A stretch of DNA of 64,000 nt from Cyanobium sp. Tous-M-B4 (GCF_024345395.1 NZ_JAGQBA010000004.1:62001-126000), one strand, 5' to 3'. Numbered from the stretch's first letter, positions 25,726 to 35,697 are shown. The notes: generated from the letters alone by a model not told the origin. Program-made: numbers and translations.

Positions 25726-26220
25726 ATGGCCCTTAACACCGCCCTCAACGCTGAAGCCAAGAAAACCCTGCTGCGCAAAATTCCCCATGGCGTGTTCATC
25801 TGCGGCGTAGCTGAGGGGGATGAGGTCAATGGCTTCACCGCCAGCTGGGTGACCCAGGGCTCCTTTGAGCCGCCATTGGTGGTGATGGCTGTGCGGGCCG
25901 ACAGCACCAGCAACGGCATCATTCAGCGCACCAAGAAATTTTCCCTGAACGTGCTTGCCGCTGACCAGAAGGACCTGGCCGCAGTTTTCTTCAAACCCCA
26001 AAAAGGCATGGGCGGTCGCTTCGATGCAGCACCCTTCAGCCTCGGTGAGCTGGGCTTGCCGATTCTCGACAACGCCTTGGGGGCGGTGGAATGTGAGCTG
26101 GTGGGTCAGGTGGCCCATGGCGACCACACCGTGTTTGTGGGCGAAGTGAAGACGGCCACCCTGCACCGCGATGGTGCTGCCCTTGAGATCGGCAGCACCG
26201 GCTGGCAATACGGCGGTTGA
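25726..26220 (+). CDS. Flavin reductase-like FMN-binding split-barrel protein
   Basis: 164 residues from ATG 25726; an upstream start at 25672 would reach into the coaD promoter area. The flavin reductase domain is seen from [39 protein letters not shown] (the G.TASW..Q.S..PP pattern), then [10 protein letters not shown] and TVFVGEV. Such proteins reduce or carry FMN and often pair with flavodiiron proteins in cyanobacteria, where the same domain is the third module. As a stand-alone protein its partner is unknown. Its stop overlaps the uvrC start by 4 nt. Confidence 0.85.
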   Translation: MALNTALNAEAKKTLLRKIPHGVFICGVAEGDEVNGFTASWVTQGSFEPPLVVMAVRADSTSNGIIQRTKKFSLNVLAADQKDLAAVFFKPQKGMGGRFDAAPFSLGELGLPILDNALGAVECELVGQVAHGDHTVFVGEVKTATLHRDGAALEIGSTGWQYGG

Positions 26221-28178
26221 GCTTGCCCCTGCTGCAGCAACCCGAACGCCTCAAGGTCCGGCTTAAGGAGGTGCCCTCCGAGCCGGGCTGCTATCTGCTG
26301 CGCGACGCCAGCGATCGCATCCTCTATATCGGCAAGGCCAAGGTGCTGCGCAATCGGGTGCGCAGTTATTTCCAAAGTGGTAGCGGCCATGGCCACAGCC
26401 CGCGCATCTCCCTGATGGTGCGCCAGGTGTGTGAGATCGAATTCATCGTCACCGACAGTGAAGCCGAGGCGCTGGCGCTTGAATCCAACCTGATCAAGCA
26501 GAACCAGCCGCATTTTAATGTGCTGCTGAAAGACGACAAGAAATATCCCTATCTCTGCATCACCTGGAGTGAGGCCTACCCGCGCATCTTCATCACCCGG
26601 CGGCGGCGGTTTCGCTCGCCCCTGGATCGCTTTTACGGGCCCTATGTGGATGTGGGCTTACTGCGCCGCACCCTCACCCTGGTGAAGCGGGTTTTTCCGC
26701 TGCGCCAGCGACCCCAGCCGCTCTACAGGGAGCGCACCTGCCTCAACTACGACATCGGCCGCTGCCCAGGCGTGTGCCAGGAAAAGATCAGCTCCGAGGC
26801 CTACCACCTCACCCTGCGCCAGGTGGCGATGGTGTTTCAAGGGCGCAACGAGGAGCTGCTTGAGCTGCTGAATGAACAGATGGGTAAATACGCCGAGCGG
26901 CTTGACTTCGAGAGCGCCGCGCGGGTGCGCGACCAGCTGCAGGGCATCGACACCCTCACCGCTGACCAGAAAATGAGCCTCGGCGACAGCTCGGTGAGCC
27001 GTGATGTGGTGGCATTAGCCGCGGATGAGCGGGTGGCGGCGGTGCAGCTGTTCCAGATGCGGGCCGGCAAGCTGGTGGGGCGGCTTGGCTTCACCGCTGA
27101 TGCCGTAGGCGCCGATGGCCAGCCTTTGGAGCCCGGCCGCATCCTGCAGCGGGTGGTGGAGGAGCACTACAGCCAGGTGGAGCCGGTGGAGATTCCCCCC
27201 GAGCTGCTGCTGCAGCACGCCTTACCCCAGCAGCCCCTGATTGAGGAGTGGCTGGCGGAGCGCCGCGGCCGCAAGGTGAAACTTGCCGTGCCCCAACGGC
27301 AGCAGAAAGCCGATCTGATCGAGCTGCTGGAGCGCAATGCCAGCTACGAGCTGCAGCGGGCCCAGCGTGGCGCCGAGCAGCAACTGCTGGCCACTGAAGA
27401 CCTGGCCCAGCTGCTGGAGCTGCCAACCCCCCCCCGTCGCGTCGAGGGCTACGACATCAGCCACATCCAGGGCAGCGACGCCGTTGCCTCCCAGGTGGTG
27501 TTTATCGATGGTCTGCCGGCCAAGCAGCACTACCGCAAATACAAGATCCAAAGCAGCTCGATCCGCTCCGGCCACTCCGACGACTTCATGGCCATGGCCG
27601 AGATCATGCGCCGCCGCTTCCGCCGCTGGGCCCAGGCCAAGGCCGAGGGTGCCGACTTGGGCGAGCTCAGGCGGGCCACCAACACCACCCTCCACACCGC
27701 TGGCCTCAATGATTGGCCCGATGTGGTGATGATCGACGGTGGTAAGGGTCAGCTCTCGGCGGTGATGGAGGCCCTGCGGGAGCTGAATTTGCACGAAGAG
27801 CTGGTGGTGTGTTCCCTGGCCAAGCAGCGGGAGGAGGTATTTATGCCAGGGGCCAAGCAGCCCCTGGAGAGCGAGCCCGACCAGCTGGGTGTGCAGCTCC
27901 TGCGCCGCCTGCGCGATGAGGCCCACCGTTTCGCTGTGAGCTTCCATCGCCAGCAGCGGGGCGAGAGGATGAAGCGCTCGCGTCTCTCCGATATCCCCGG
28001 CCTGGGACCGAAACGGGTCAAGGAGTTATTGGCCCACTTCCGCTCGATTGATGCCATCCAGTTGGCCAGTCCAGAGCAGATCGCCGCTGCCCCGGGAGTG
28101 GGGCCGGCCCTGGCCCGCCAGGTGTGGGATTACTTTCATCCGAGTGACGAGCCCGCCGGCGAGGAGTTGGCCAGTTGA
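26217..28178 (+). CDS. uvrC: UvrABC system protein C (excinuclease subunit)
   Basis: 653-residue nuclease of nucleotide excision repair. The domains in order are: GIY-YIG nuclease (GCYLLRD...[17 protein letters not shown], residues 20-55), Cys-rich middle ([13 protein letters not shown]), UVR helix hairpin that binds UvrB ([24 protein letters not shown], around 218-240), the RNase H-like endonuclease domain ([25 protein letters not shown]) and tandem helix-hairpin-helix motifs at the end ([29 protein letters not shown]). The start is TTG 26217, overlapping the previous stop. It is followed by a 4-nt overlap with a small secreted protein gene. Confidence 0.96.
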   Translation: MSLPLLQQPERLKVRLKEVPSEPGCYLLRDASDRILYIGKAKVLRNRVRSYFQSGSGHGHSPRISLMVRQVCEIEFIVTDSEAEALALESNLIKQNQPHFNVLLKDDKKYPYLCITWSEAYPRIFITRRRRFRSPLDRFYGPYVDVGLLRRTLTLVKRVFPLRQRPQPLYRERTCLNYDIGRCPGVCQEKISSEAYHLTLRQVAMVFQGRNEELLELLNEQMGKYAERLDFESAARVRDQLQGIDTLTADQKMSLGDSSVSRDVVALAADERVAAVQLFQMRAGKLVGRLGFTADAVGADGQPLEPGRILQRVVEEHYSQVEPVEIPPELLLQHALPQQPLIEEWLAERRGRKVKLAVPQRQQKADLIELLERNASYELQRAQRGAEQQLLATEDLAQLLELPTPPRRVEGYDISHIQGSDAVASQVVFIDGLPAKQHYRKYKIQSSSIRSGHSDDFMAMAEIMRRRFRRWAQAKAEGADLGELRRATNTTLHTAGLNDWPDVVMIDGGKGQLSAVMEALRELNLHEELVVCSLAKQREEVFMPGAKQPLESEPDQLGVQLLRRLRDEAHRFAVSFHRQQRGERMKRSRLSDIPGLGPKRVKELLAHFRSIDAIQLASPEQIAAAPGVGPALARQVWDYFHPSDEPAGEELAS

Positions 28179-28486
28179 GGCGTCTGGCTTCCCTGCTGCT
28201 ACTGCCCTTGGCCCTGGGGCTGATGCTGTTTTTTTCACCTGCCCTAACGCCGCCGGCCCTTGGCGCCCCCGGCATCTGCGTTGGGCCCGTCTGTGGTGAT
28301 GAGATCCACCGCAGCGCTAAGCATCACTGGCAGCTGCGGCTGCGGGTAAACGACCAGCAGGGTCAGCATGAGCGTCTGGTGGTGGATTGCCGCAATGGGG
28401 TGCTCAGCCCCCTGGCTGGTCCGGTGGAGCGGGGCTATGCCGCGGCCGTAGCCCGCCGTGCCTGCCGTCTGGCTGGGGAGGCCTAA
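28175..28486 (+). CDS. Small secreted protein of unknown function (103 aa)
   Basis: 103 residues from TTG 28175, overlapping the uvrC stop by 4 nt. The N-terminus is a clear signal peptide ([32 protein letters not shown], cut probably after ALG/A). The mature part is about 70 residues with three cysteines ([24 protein letters not shown]) and a [20 protein letters not shown] segment. Disulfide-stabilised periplasmic or thylakoid-lumen location is inferred. No family is recognised. The photolyase gene begins 2 nt after the stop, so it is in the uvrC-photolyase operon. Confidence 0.65.
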   Translation: MRRLASLLLLPLALGLMLFFSPALTPPALGAPGICVGPVCGDEIHRSAKHHWQLRLRVNDQQGQHERLVVDCRNGVLSPLAGPVERGYAAAVARRACRLAGEA

Positions 28487-28488
28487 GT

Positions 28489-30000
28489 GTGATTGGCATC
28501 TGGGTGCTGGGCGACCAGCTGGACCCCCTCCAGGCAGCTTTGGCTGCCCACACCCCCGCAACCGCCCGGGTGCTGCTGATTGAGAGCAGCTCGGTGCTGC
28601 AGCAACGCCGCTATCACCGCCAGAAGCTGGTGCTGGTGTGGAGTGCCATGCGCCACTTCGCGGCCGAGTTGCGCCAGCGGGGGTGGACGGTAGACCTGCT
28701 TGAGTCCCCGACCTTTGCTGAGGCGCTGAAGGATTGGCTGGCTGAGCACGAGATCAGCGAGCTGCACCTGATGGAGCCAGCCGAGCGCCCCTTTCGTGAA
28801 GCGATTGAACAGCTGCCCCTGCCTGCGCCCCTGGTGTGGCACCTCTCCAATGCCTTTCTATGGAGCCGGGATGATTTCGGCGCCTGGGCTGCTCCCTACA
28901 AGCAGCTGCGCATGGAATTGTTCTACCGGGAGGGCCGCAAGCGTTTTGGCGTGCTGATGAGCGATGACGGCCAGCCGCTTGGTGGCCAGTGGAACTACGA
29001 CCAGGAGAATCGCAAGGCACCGCCCAAGGGGCTGGTGGGGCCAGAGCCCTTGGTCTTTGAGCCCGATGCAATCACCCTGGCCGTGATTGCCAAGGTGGAC
29101 CAGCTGGCCCAGGAGCTTGAGGCCGCTGCAGAACCTGGCTTACCAGGGATTAGTGCGCCGTTCGGCTGGGCAGTTACCCGCAGCCAGGCGCTGGCGGTGC
29201 TGGAACATTTCATCGATACGCGGCTCGATGGCTTTGGCCCCTTCCAGGACGCCATGGTCAGCGGCCAGCCCACCCTGTGGCACGCCCTGCTCTCCCCTTA
29301 TCTCAACATTGGCCTGTTGCAACCGCTTGAGGTGATCCGCCGGCTGGAGCAGGCAGGCCTGGAGCGGGGTACGCCCCTTGCCTGCCTTGAAGGGGTGATT
29401 CGCCAGATCCTGGGCTGGCGCGAATACACCCACGGCCTTTACTGGTGGTTTGGCGCCGACTATCCCGCCCGAAATCACTTCGGCGCTAATCGTCCGTTGC
29501 CCGAGTGGCTGGAGCAGCTGGGCGGCAGTGGCATGGCCTGCATGGACACGGTGCTGGCCGAGCTTGAGTTCAACGGCTACGCCCACCACATCCAGCGCTT
29601 GATGGTGCTAGCCAACTACGGCTTGATCGCCGGCCTCGATCCCCAGGCCTTCACCGCCTGGTTTCACCGCATGTTTGTTGACGGCTACGACTGGGTGATG
29701 CAAACCAACGTGCTCGGCATGGGGCTGTTTGCCGATGGCGGCATGCTGGCCAGCAAGCCTTACGCCGCCAGCGGTAATTACATCAATCGGATGAGCAGCT
29801 ACTGCAAGGGCTGCCGCTACAACCCGAAGCAGCGCACTGGAGCGGATGCCTGTCCCTTCAACTCGCTCTATTGGGATTTCCTGGCTCGGAACCAAGAGGG
29901 TCTGCGCCGCAATCACCGCATGGGGCTGGTGATGAAGCAGCTAGAGAAGATCCCCGCCGACGAGCTGGCGGCGATCCGGGCCACCGCTTCAGCCCACTGA
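28489..30000 (+). CDS. Iron-sulfur bacterial cryptochrome/photolyase (FeS-BCP, (6-4)-type)
   Basis: 503 residues from GTG 28489. It follows the prokaryotic cryptochrome/(6-4) photolyase (PhrB/CryB) pattern: IGIWVLGDQLDP opening, the conserved ILGWREYTHGLYWW helix, and a C-terminal FAD-binding region with NVLGMGLFADGGMLASKPYAASGNYINRMS-type sequence (key: SKPYAASGNYINRM). Four cysteines at 351, 439, 442 and 455 have the spacing of the [4Fe-4S] ligands known for Agrobacterium PhrB (350, 438, 441, 454). It repairs (6-4) photoproducts in known relatives. It is in one run with uvrC, which supports DNA repair. Confidence 0.92.
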   Translation: MIGIWVLGDQLDPLQAALAAHTPATARVLLIESSSVLQQRRYHRQKLVLVWSAMRHFAAELRQRGWTVDLLESPTFAEALKDWLAEHEISELHLMEPAERPFREAIEQLPLPAPLVWHLSNAFLWSRDDFGAWAAPYKQLRMELFYREGRKRFGVLMSDDGQPLGGQWNYDQENRKAPPKGLVGPEPLVFEPDAITLAVIAKVDQLAQELEAAAEPGLPGISAPFGWAVTRSQALAVLEHFIDTRLDGFGPFQDAMVSGQPTLWHALLSPYLNIGLLQPLEVIRRLEQAGLERGTPLACLEGVIRQILGWREYTHGLYWWFGADYPARNHFGANRPLPEWLEQLGGSGMACMDTVLAELEFNGYAHHIQRLMVLANYGLIAGLDPQAFTAWFHRMFVDGYDWVMQTNVLGMGLFADGGMLASKPYAASGNYINRMSSYCKGCRYNPKQRTGADACPFNSLYWDFLARNQEGLRRNHRMGLVMKQLEKIPADELAAIRATASAH

Positions 30001-30043
30001 CCGCTTCAGCCCTAGCTTGTGAGCCCCTGCTTGAATTGCCGCC

Positions 30044-30634
30044 ATGCCTTTATTGACCCTGAGCTGGCCCGCCGAGGCCTACCTCTGGTTCAAGACTCTC
30101 CACATCGTGGGGGTGGTGGTGTGGTTTGCCGGGCTTTTCTATCTAGTGCGGCTGTTCATTTATCACCGCGAGGCTGAGGAGCTGGAGGAGTCCCTGCGGC
30201 CGGCTTTCCAGGCTCAGTACGGCTTGATGGAGCGCCGTCTGGCCAACATCATCACCACCCCCGGCATGGTGGTCGCATTGGTATGTGCGGCTGGCTTGCT
30301 GAGCGTGAATCCCGCCTGGCTGCAGCAGGGCTGGATGCACGCCAAGTTGGCCTTCGTGGCTGCCCTGCTGGCCTACCACGCCTTTTGCTATTTGTTGATG
30401 GGCCAGCTCAACAGGGGAGTCTGCAGCTGGAGCCCTAAGCAATTGCGGGCTCTAAACGAGCTTCCCACCCTGCTGCTGGTGATCGTGGTGATGCTGGTGG
30501 TGTTCAAAAACCAATTCCCCACTGGTGCTGCCACCTGGTTCATCGTGGCCTTGGTGGTGTTCATGGCCGCTTCGATTCAGTTCTATGCCCGCTGGCGGCG
30601 GCTGCGGGCGGAGCGGTTATCCCCGAGTGCCTGA
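30044..30634 (+). CDS. hemJ: Protoporphyrinogen IX oxidase HemJ
   Basis: 196-residue membrane protein of the HemJ (UPF0093) family that oxidises protoporphyrinogen IX in heme and chlorophyll synthesis. It has four to five membrane helices; the first carries the conserved His at residue 20 in WFKTLHIVGVVVWFAGLFYLVRLF. Other family segments are YGLMERRLANIITTPGMV, WMHAKLAFVAALLAYHAFCYL (with the conserved Lys) and ALNELPTLLLVIVVMLVVFKN. The length is typical. It overlaps the start of the next gene (PHP protein) by 8 nt. Confidence 0.93.
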   Translation: MPLLTLSWPAEAYLWFKTLHIVGVVVWFAGLFYLVRLFIYHREAEELEESLRPAFQAQYGLMERRLANIITTPGMVVALVCAAGLLSVNPAWLQQGWMHAKLAFVAALLAYHAFCYLLMGQLNRGVCSWSPKQLRALNELPTLLLVIVVMLVVFKNQFPTGAATWFIVALVVFMAASIQFYARWRRLRAERLSPSA

Positions 30635-31292
30635 TCCCCCGGTGCCTGATCACCCCTTGCGGCAGGTGCTCCGTCAGCTGACGCCGGCCTGCTGCCCTAG
30701 TCGGGTCAATTTCCACTGCCACACCATCTGCAGCGACGGCAGCCTGAGCCCCCTTGAGCTGGCCCAGCAGGCCCTAGACCTCGGCCTGGAGCACCTGGCC
30801 ATCACCGATCACCACAGCCTGGCCGCCCACGGGCCTGCCATGGAGGTGTTTGAGGCGGCGGCTAGCGAGGGTCGTGCCGTGCCCAGCTTCTGGCGAGGGG
30901 TGGAAATCAGCTGCTTACTCGAGGGTTGTTTGGTGCATGTGCTGGTTCTTGGTTTTGATGCCGATCACCCCAGCCTTGAGCCCTATCTGCAGGGGCGGGC
31001 GCTGGTGGGGCCAGCGCTCCAGGCTGAGGCGGTGCTGGAAGCGGGGCACCAAGCGGGGGGCCTGCTGCTGCTTGCCCATCCCGCCCGCTATCGCCTGCCC
31101 TTCCAGCGGTTGATCGCCGCAGCCGATCGTCTCGGTTTTGATGGCGCCGAGGCGTGGTACGACTACCAGATGCAGCCGCGCTGGACACCAACGCCTCTGG
31201 TGTGCGATGCGATTGCCGCTGAGTTGCAGCAACGTGGTCTTTTGATGAGTTGCGGTACCGATACCCATGGACTAGCGCTTCTCGGCCGCTAG
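30627..31292 (+). CDS. PHP-domain phosphoesterase
   Basis: 221 residues from GTG 30627 (GTG 30642 is also possible). The metal-ligand motifs of PHP domains are present: NFHCHTICSDGSLSPLELA (HxH...D), LEHLAITDHHSL (DHH), GVEIS (E), LLAHPARYR (H) and CGTDTHG (DxH). Metal-dependent hydrolysis of a phosphoester is expected; relatives include 3',5'-nucleoside bisphosphate phosphatase and histidinol-phosphatase-like enzymes. It begins inside the hemJ gene and is followed after 29 nt by an unrelated-looking hypothetical gene in the same direction. Confidence 0.85.
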   Translation: MPDPPVPDHPLRQVLRQLTPACCPSRVNFHCHTICSDGSLSPLELAQQALDLGLEHLAITDHHSLAAHGPAMEVFEAAASEGRAVPSFWRGVEISCLLEGCLVHVLVLGFDADHPSLEPYLQGRALVGPALQAEAVLEAGHQAGGLLLLAHPARYRLPFQRLIAAADRLGFDGAEAWYDYQMQPRWTPTPLVCDAIAAELQQRGLLMSCGTDTHGLALLGR

Positions 31293-31321
31293 GGTTTGCT
31301 AACGCTTACCCCTGGCAGACG

Positions 31322-31864
31322 ATGGGTTTGTTTGATCGCCTGTTCGCTACCCGCACCGGCAACGCCACCGCCCCGAAGACCCCCCAGCCCAAGAAGGAGG
31401 TCGAATCCTTCTTCCTCGATGCTGACGCTTCCAGCAGCATGGGCAACGTTGATTTCATGCGGCGCTCCAACACCATTCGCCGCACTTTCCCGGGCACGGC
31501 TGACAGCCCCGGCAATAAGGAGATGGTGGCTGAGGTGGCTTCGATGGAGTCGCGGCTGGAGCGGGTCTCGGAAGGCTTGGGTGGCCAGAGCAGCCAGCCT
31601 GAACAAGCCATTGATCTCACCGGCGGTATCCCAAAACCTGTCAAGAAGACCTTCGCCCAAACCATGTCCCAGGCGGAGCTTGATCAGCGCAAGAAGGGTT
31701 CTGCCATGGGCGTGAATGTGCCTGGTGGTATTGCAGCGATCAAGCAGGAGCAGGCTCAAGCTGGCGCCATGGGCCAGAGCCAGCCCCAGATCAGCCAGCA
31801 GGCCAGCGGCAAAGCTGGCGCCATTGATCCCTTCAAGCAGATGGTCAGAGATCTCAATAGCTAA
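31322..31864 (+). CDS. Conserved-looking hypothetical protein (180 aa)
   Basis: 180 residues from ATG 31322. It begins MGLFDRLFATRTGN, like small proteins with an amphipathic membrane-touching N-terminal helix. It then runs through a polar, Gln/Ser/Ala-rich and probably disordered protein with a conserved-looking MGNVDFMRRSNTIRRTFPG segment (residues ~40-58) and PVKKTFAQTMSQAELDQRKK. No catalytic motif or membrane helix was found. The family is not recognised. A strong intrinsic terminator sits 53 nt after its stop, inside the convergent cobN gene, so this is the last gene of the transcript. Confidence 0.65.
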   Translation: MGLFDRLFATRTGNATAPKTPQPKKEVESFFLDADASSSMGNVDFMRRSNTIRRTFPGTADSPGNKEMVAEVASMESRLERVSEGLGGQSSQPEQAIDLTGGIPKPVKKTFAQTMSQAELDQRKKGSAMGVNVPGGIAAIKQEQAQAGAMGQSQPQISQQASGKAGAIDPFKQMVRDLNS

Positions 31865-31883
31865 ACAACCTGGCTGGGTTTCC

Positions 31884-34800
31884 TTAGCGCTGCTCAATTA
31901 GACTTTCGCTGTCAAGAACCAGCTGGCGCAACTGCTCCAGCTGGTTTTTTTGTGCCCCTTCCCATAGACCCCTGTTGTGGGCTTCCAGTAGCCGTTCAGC
32001 CATGTCGCGCAGGGCCCAGGGATTGCTCTGCACCAGGAAATCACGCACTGTCTGATCCCCGAGCCACTGGTCGCAGATGGCGCCGTAGCCCCAGTCAGGG
32101 ACTCGGCCGGTACTGGCGTCGTAGGCAAACAAATAATCGAGGCTGGCAGCCATTTCGAAGCCGCCTTTGTAGCCGTGGCCTTTCATCGCTTCGATCCAGC
32201 GGGGGTTGAGTACGCGGCTGCGCAGAACCTTGTCAAATTCCCGCTCCAGCCGGTGCAGCCGAGGCCGGGCAGCTCGGGAATGGTCGCCAAACCAAAGCGC
32301 TGGGCGCTGCCCTGAGACCCGCTCCACAGCCGCACTCAAGCCTCCCTGAAACTGGTAGTAGTCGTCGGAGTCGAGCAGGTCGTGCTCCCGGTTGTCCTGG
32401 TTGTGCAACACCACCTGAACCGCCTTCAGCCTCTGCTCCAGGCCGCTCCGGTCGGCCTGGGCTTCGATTTCAGCCTGCCCAGAAGCCCCGGCCTGGCTAT
32501 CGTAACGCCAGCTGCTCCAGTTCAAAAAAGCCTCGCCCAGGTCAGCCCGCTCCTCCCAGTGGCCGCTGTCGATCAGGCCCTGCAGTCCTGCTCCGTAGGC
32601 GCCTGGCGCTGAGCCGTAGACGCGGGCGCTGTGGCCTTCGCGGCGATAGGCGGCGGCGAGGGGGTTGTCTTCTTCTGGCTCGGTTAGAGCGGCTACCAGT
32701 TCAGTGGCCCGGTTAACCCACCCCACCAGTTGGGGGAAAGCGTCGCGGAACAGTCCTGAGATGCGCAGGGTCACGTCCACCCGGGGACGGCCCAGCAGGC
32801 TGAGGGGAATCACCTCCAGATCCACCATGCGGCGGGTGGGTCCATCCCAAACCGGTCGTACGCCAAGAAGGGCTAGGGCTTGAGCGATGTCTTCGCCGCC
32901 ATTGCGCATCGTTGCCGTGCCCCAAACCGAGAGGGCCAAACTGCCCAGGTGCTCCCCCTGCTCCTGTAGGTGCAGTTCCAGCAGCAGTTCGGCGCTGCGT
33001 CGGCCCAGGTCCCAGGCCGCTTCAGTGGGTAGCCCGCGCAGGTCGACGCTGTAAAAATTGCGCCCCGTTGGCAGCAGGTCTGGTCGGCCGCGGGTGGGGG
33101 CGCCGGAGGGTCCTGCGGCAATGCGCTCGCCCTCCAGGCCCCGCAGGAAGGCTTCCCGCTCGGCACGGCCGCAGGCCAGTAGTGGGGGCATCAGGGCCTG
33201 GCGCAGGTGCATCAGCGCCTGCTGCAGCCTGGGTCCAGGCAATGGCGAAGGCTTGGCTTGGCTTGGTTGCTCACCGGCCAGCTCCTGCTCCACCAGGGTC
33301 AGAGCTTGCGCCTCCAACAGCGCTACCCCATCTCCCACCAGGCGCGGCAGCTCTCCGCCAAAGGCGGCCTGGAGCCGTTGCTGGTCAGCCTGGGCCAGGG
33401 GCTTGCCGTCTTCATCGCCCCAGGGGTCGAAGCTGAGTTGGAGGTCTTGTGCCAGGGCCTGGGTGAGGCCGGGTTGCGCTGCCAACGGACAGCGGGCCAA
33501 GCAGAGCAGCAACTCCGCCAGGCGACCGGGCTCCGGCAAGGTGCCGAAGGTGTGAAGCCCTAGACGGATCTGGGCCTCCTTGAGCTCGCAGAGGTAGCCA
33601 TCGGCAGCATCGAGCCGGCTATCAAGCTCCGCGCCGCCGCCGAGGGGTAGCTCCAGATTCTCGAGCTGCTCGGCCAGGGTCTGGCGCAGGGGGCCGGCCC
33701 GTTCACTGCCGAGCTGACATGCCTCCCAATACTCATCCAGCAAAACCTCAAGTCGTTGCAGCGCCCCATGCAGGCCCGCCCGTCCGAGGGGCGGTGTCAG
33801 GTGATCGAGGATTACTGCCTGGCTGCGTCGCTTGGCCTGGGAGCCCTCGCCTGGATCGTTGACGATGAAGGGATAAAGGTGAGGCAGCGGCCCTAGGGCC
33901 CACTCCGGAAAACAGCTGGCGGACAGCCCCAATCCCTTGCCAGGCAACCATTCCAAATTGCCGTGCTTGCCCACATGCACCACCGCATCGGCGCCGAACT
34001 CTTGGCGTAGCCAGAGGTATTGGGCCAGGTAGGCATGGGTTGGGGGCAGATCAGGACTGTGGTAACTGAGGGCCGGATCCCTGTCGTAACCGCGGTCAGG
34101 CTGGATCAACACGCTCACATGCCCCAGCTGCAAGCCCCGGATCGGGAAGCCGGCTGCAGCTCCGGCGGCGCTAACCAGAGCGACATCGAGTTCAGGCGGC
34201 CCCCACACCGCCTCGAGCCTTTGGCGGCCCTCGCTGGGGAGGCAGGCATACCAGGCCTGGTATCTGGCAAGGGGCAGCAGGGTCAGGGCGGGTCGGTGCT
34301 CGCTTTCCGGATCGTTGCTGCGTCCAGCCAGCAGCATCTGGATCAGGGCCTCGCCATCGACAGGCACTCGACCCTCCAGCTTGTAGCCAGCCCCGGCCAG
34401 CCACTGCAATATCAAGGCCGTTGAGGCCGGCGTATCGAGTCCAACACCATTGGCGAGGCGGCTGTTGCGGGTTGGGTAATTGGCCAGCACAAGCGCAACT
34501 CGGCGTTCGGCGGCTGGGGTCTGGCGCAGGCGGATCCAGTTGGCACAGAGCTGGGCGATCCAGGCCAGCCGCTCCGGATCCGGTTGGTAGCGCTGCAGGG
34601 CCGAGGCAAGACTCTCGCTGGCACCCACGGTCTCCTTAAAGGCGCCAATGCGGGTAGTGAGCCGCCCGTCCAACTCTGGCAAGGCCACTTGGAGGGTGAG
34701 GTCGGTTGGGCCCAAGCCGATGCTGCTGGTCTGCCAGCGGCTGCGGGGCTGGCTACTGCAAAGCAGCTGCAGCACCGGCACACCGAGTTGCTCCCATAGC

Positions 34801-35612
34801 GGCGCCCCTAGTCCGGCTTCCTCAAACTGCACAGAGGCAAAGGAGGTGCTGCACAACACGGCCTGAACTCCTTCCCGCTGCAGCAGGTCGGCCACACCCC
34901 GCTGCACCGCCCGATCCCGTAGGCCGCTTACCCACAGCGCCCGCGGGCATAGTCCCGCCTGGCGCAGGGCTAGCAGGGTGGCGTCCATCATGGCCAGGTC
35001 ACCGGCCTGCAGCAGGGCCCTGTAAGCGATCACGCCTACGCGAGGGCCTTGCTCCTGCTGCCAGTCATGGGGTAGTGGATCGGCGAGGGGCTCGGCTCGT
35101 GGCGGCGCTGGGGACCGACCTTCAAGCAGACCCTGCAATACCTGCAGCACCTGGCGCAGGTTGGCCGGTCCCCCCTGCCGCAGGCAGCGGGCCAGGCCGA
35201 TTGCTAATTCAGGGGCGACAGTGCCCAGCTCCGCCAGCACCTGCTCCTCATCAGCCGTGCCAGCCAGCACAAGCAATTGCCGCTCAGGGGCTGAGCCTGC
35301 CCAGCTCTGGAGCTGCTCTAAGCCGTAACTCCAGTGGCCCCTGCTCCCCAGTAATCGCACAACCACAAGCCGGGCGTGGCGCACCGTGGAATTGAGGTAG
35401 TGGTCGATCTGGGCCGGGTGAGCCAGGGCAGCCAGGTTTAGGCCGCGCAGCTCCGCTGTCAGCAGCTGAGGTTCCCGCTCAAGCAATTGGTCAATCGCCA
35501 GCAGGTCGGTGTCGGCACTACTGAGCAGCAGTACAGGCGCGGCAGGCTGCTCCACCAGAGCGCCGATATCGGCTGCTGCTCCTCCCCCAGGTACCGATGC
35601 CAAGCGATGCAT
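31884..35612 (-). CDS. cobN: Cobaltochelatase subunit CobN
   Basis: 1242 residues from ATG 35612. This is the large subunit of the ATP-dependent aerobic cobaltochelatase, which inserts cobalt into hydrogenobyrinate diamide with the AAA+ subunits CobS/CobT or their ChlI/ChlD-like stand-ins. The signature DAVVHVGKHGNLEWLPGKGLGLS lies in the middle (HxGKHGNLEWLPGK), and conserved blocks such as PTGRNFYSVDLRGLPTEAAW and SGLFRDAFPQ follow. The length fits CobN rather than the slightly longer ChlH. No other subunit is in the window. It is divergent from ilvE-metH with 85 nt between. Confidence 0.93.
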   Translation of the reverse strand: MHRLASVPGGGAAADIGALVEQPAAPVLLLSSADTDLLAIDQLLEREPQLLTAELRGLNLAALAHPAQIDHYLNSTVRHARLVVVRLLGSRGHWSYGLEQLQSWAGSAPERQLLVLAGTADEEQVLAELGTVAPELAIGLARCLRQGGPANLRQVLQVLQGLLEGRSPAPPRAEPLADPLPHDWQQEQGPRVGVIAYRALLQAGDLAMMDATLLALRQAGLCPRALWVSGLRDRAVQRGVADLLQREGVQAVLCSTSFASVQFEEAGLGAPLWEQLGVPVLQLLCSSQPRSRWQTSSIGLGPTDLTLQVALPELDGRLTTRIGAFKETVGASESLASALQRYQPDPERLAWIAQLCANWIRLRQTPAAERRVALVLANYPTRNSRLANGVGLDTPASTALILQWLAGAGYKLEGRVPVDGEALIQMLLAGRSNDPESEHRPALTLLPLARYQAWYACLPSEGRQRLEAVWGPPELDVALVSAAGAAAGFPIRGLQLGHVSVLIQPDRGYDRDPALSYHSPDLPPTHAYLAQYLWLRQEFGADAVVHVGKHGNLEWLPGKGLGLSASCFPEWALGPLPHLYPFIVNDPGEGSQAKRRSQAVILDHLTPPLGRAGLHGALQRLEVLLDEYWEACQLGSERAGPLRQTLAEQLENLELPLGGGAELDSRLDAADGYLCELKEAQIRLGLHTFGTLPEPGRLAELLLCLARCPLAAQPGLTQALAQDLQLSFDPWGDEDGKPLAQADQQRLQAAFGGELPRLVGDGVALLEAQALTLVEQELAGEQPSQAKPSPLPGPRLQQALMHLRQALMPPLLACGRAEREAFLRGLEGERIAAGPSGAPTRGRPDLLPTGRNFYSVDLRGLPTEAAWDLGRRSAELLLELHLQEQGEHLGSLALSVWGTATMRNGGEDIAQALALLGVRPVWDGPTRRMVDLEVIPLSLLGRPRVDVTLRISGLFRDAFPQLVGWVNRATELVAALTEPEEDNPLAAAYRREGHSARVYGSAPGAYGAGLQGLIDSGHWEERADLGEAFLNWSSWRYDSQAGASGQAEIEAQADRSGLEQRLKAVQVVLHNQDNREHDLLDSDDYYQFQGGLSAAVERVSGQRPALWFGDHSRAARPRLHRLEREFDKVLRSRVLNPRWIEAMKGHGYKGGFEMAASLDYLFAYDASTGRVPDWGYGAICDQWLGDQTVRDFLVQSNPWALRDMAERLLEAHNRGLWEGAQKNQLEQLRQLVLDSESLIEQR
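31917..31952 (+). terminator. Intrinsic terminator inside the 3' end of cobN
   Basis: Perfect 10-bp stem AACCAGCTGG (31917-31926) and CCAGCTGGTT (31937-31946) with a 10-nt loop, followed by six further T bases. It reads as a Rho-independent terminator on the plus strand, 53 nt after the stop of the gene at 31322-31864. It lies within the last codons of convergent cobN, where the T-tract is an A-tract on the coding strand and so does not stop cobN transcription. Confidence 0.75.
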
Positions 35613-35697
35613 CGCCCCATCCTGCTTGCTGCGGTGAGAAGATCGGTTCAACTCGGCCCAAGGCCGCCGCGCCAGCACAGCCCGCTTCGCCCTCACC

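Noticed and set aside
35613-35697. Cobalamin riboswitch between cobN and ilvE
   Set aside because: The 85-nt gap is too short for a full cobalamin riboswitch and no B12-box-like sequence was seen.
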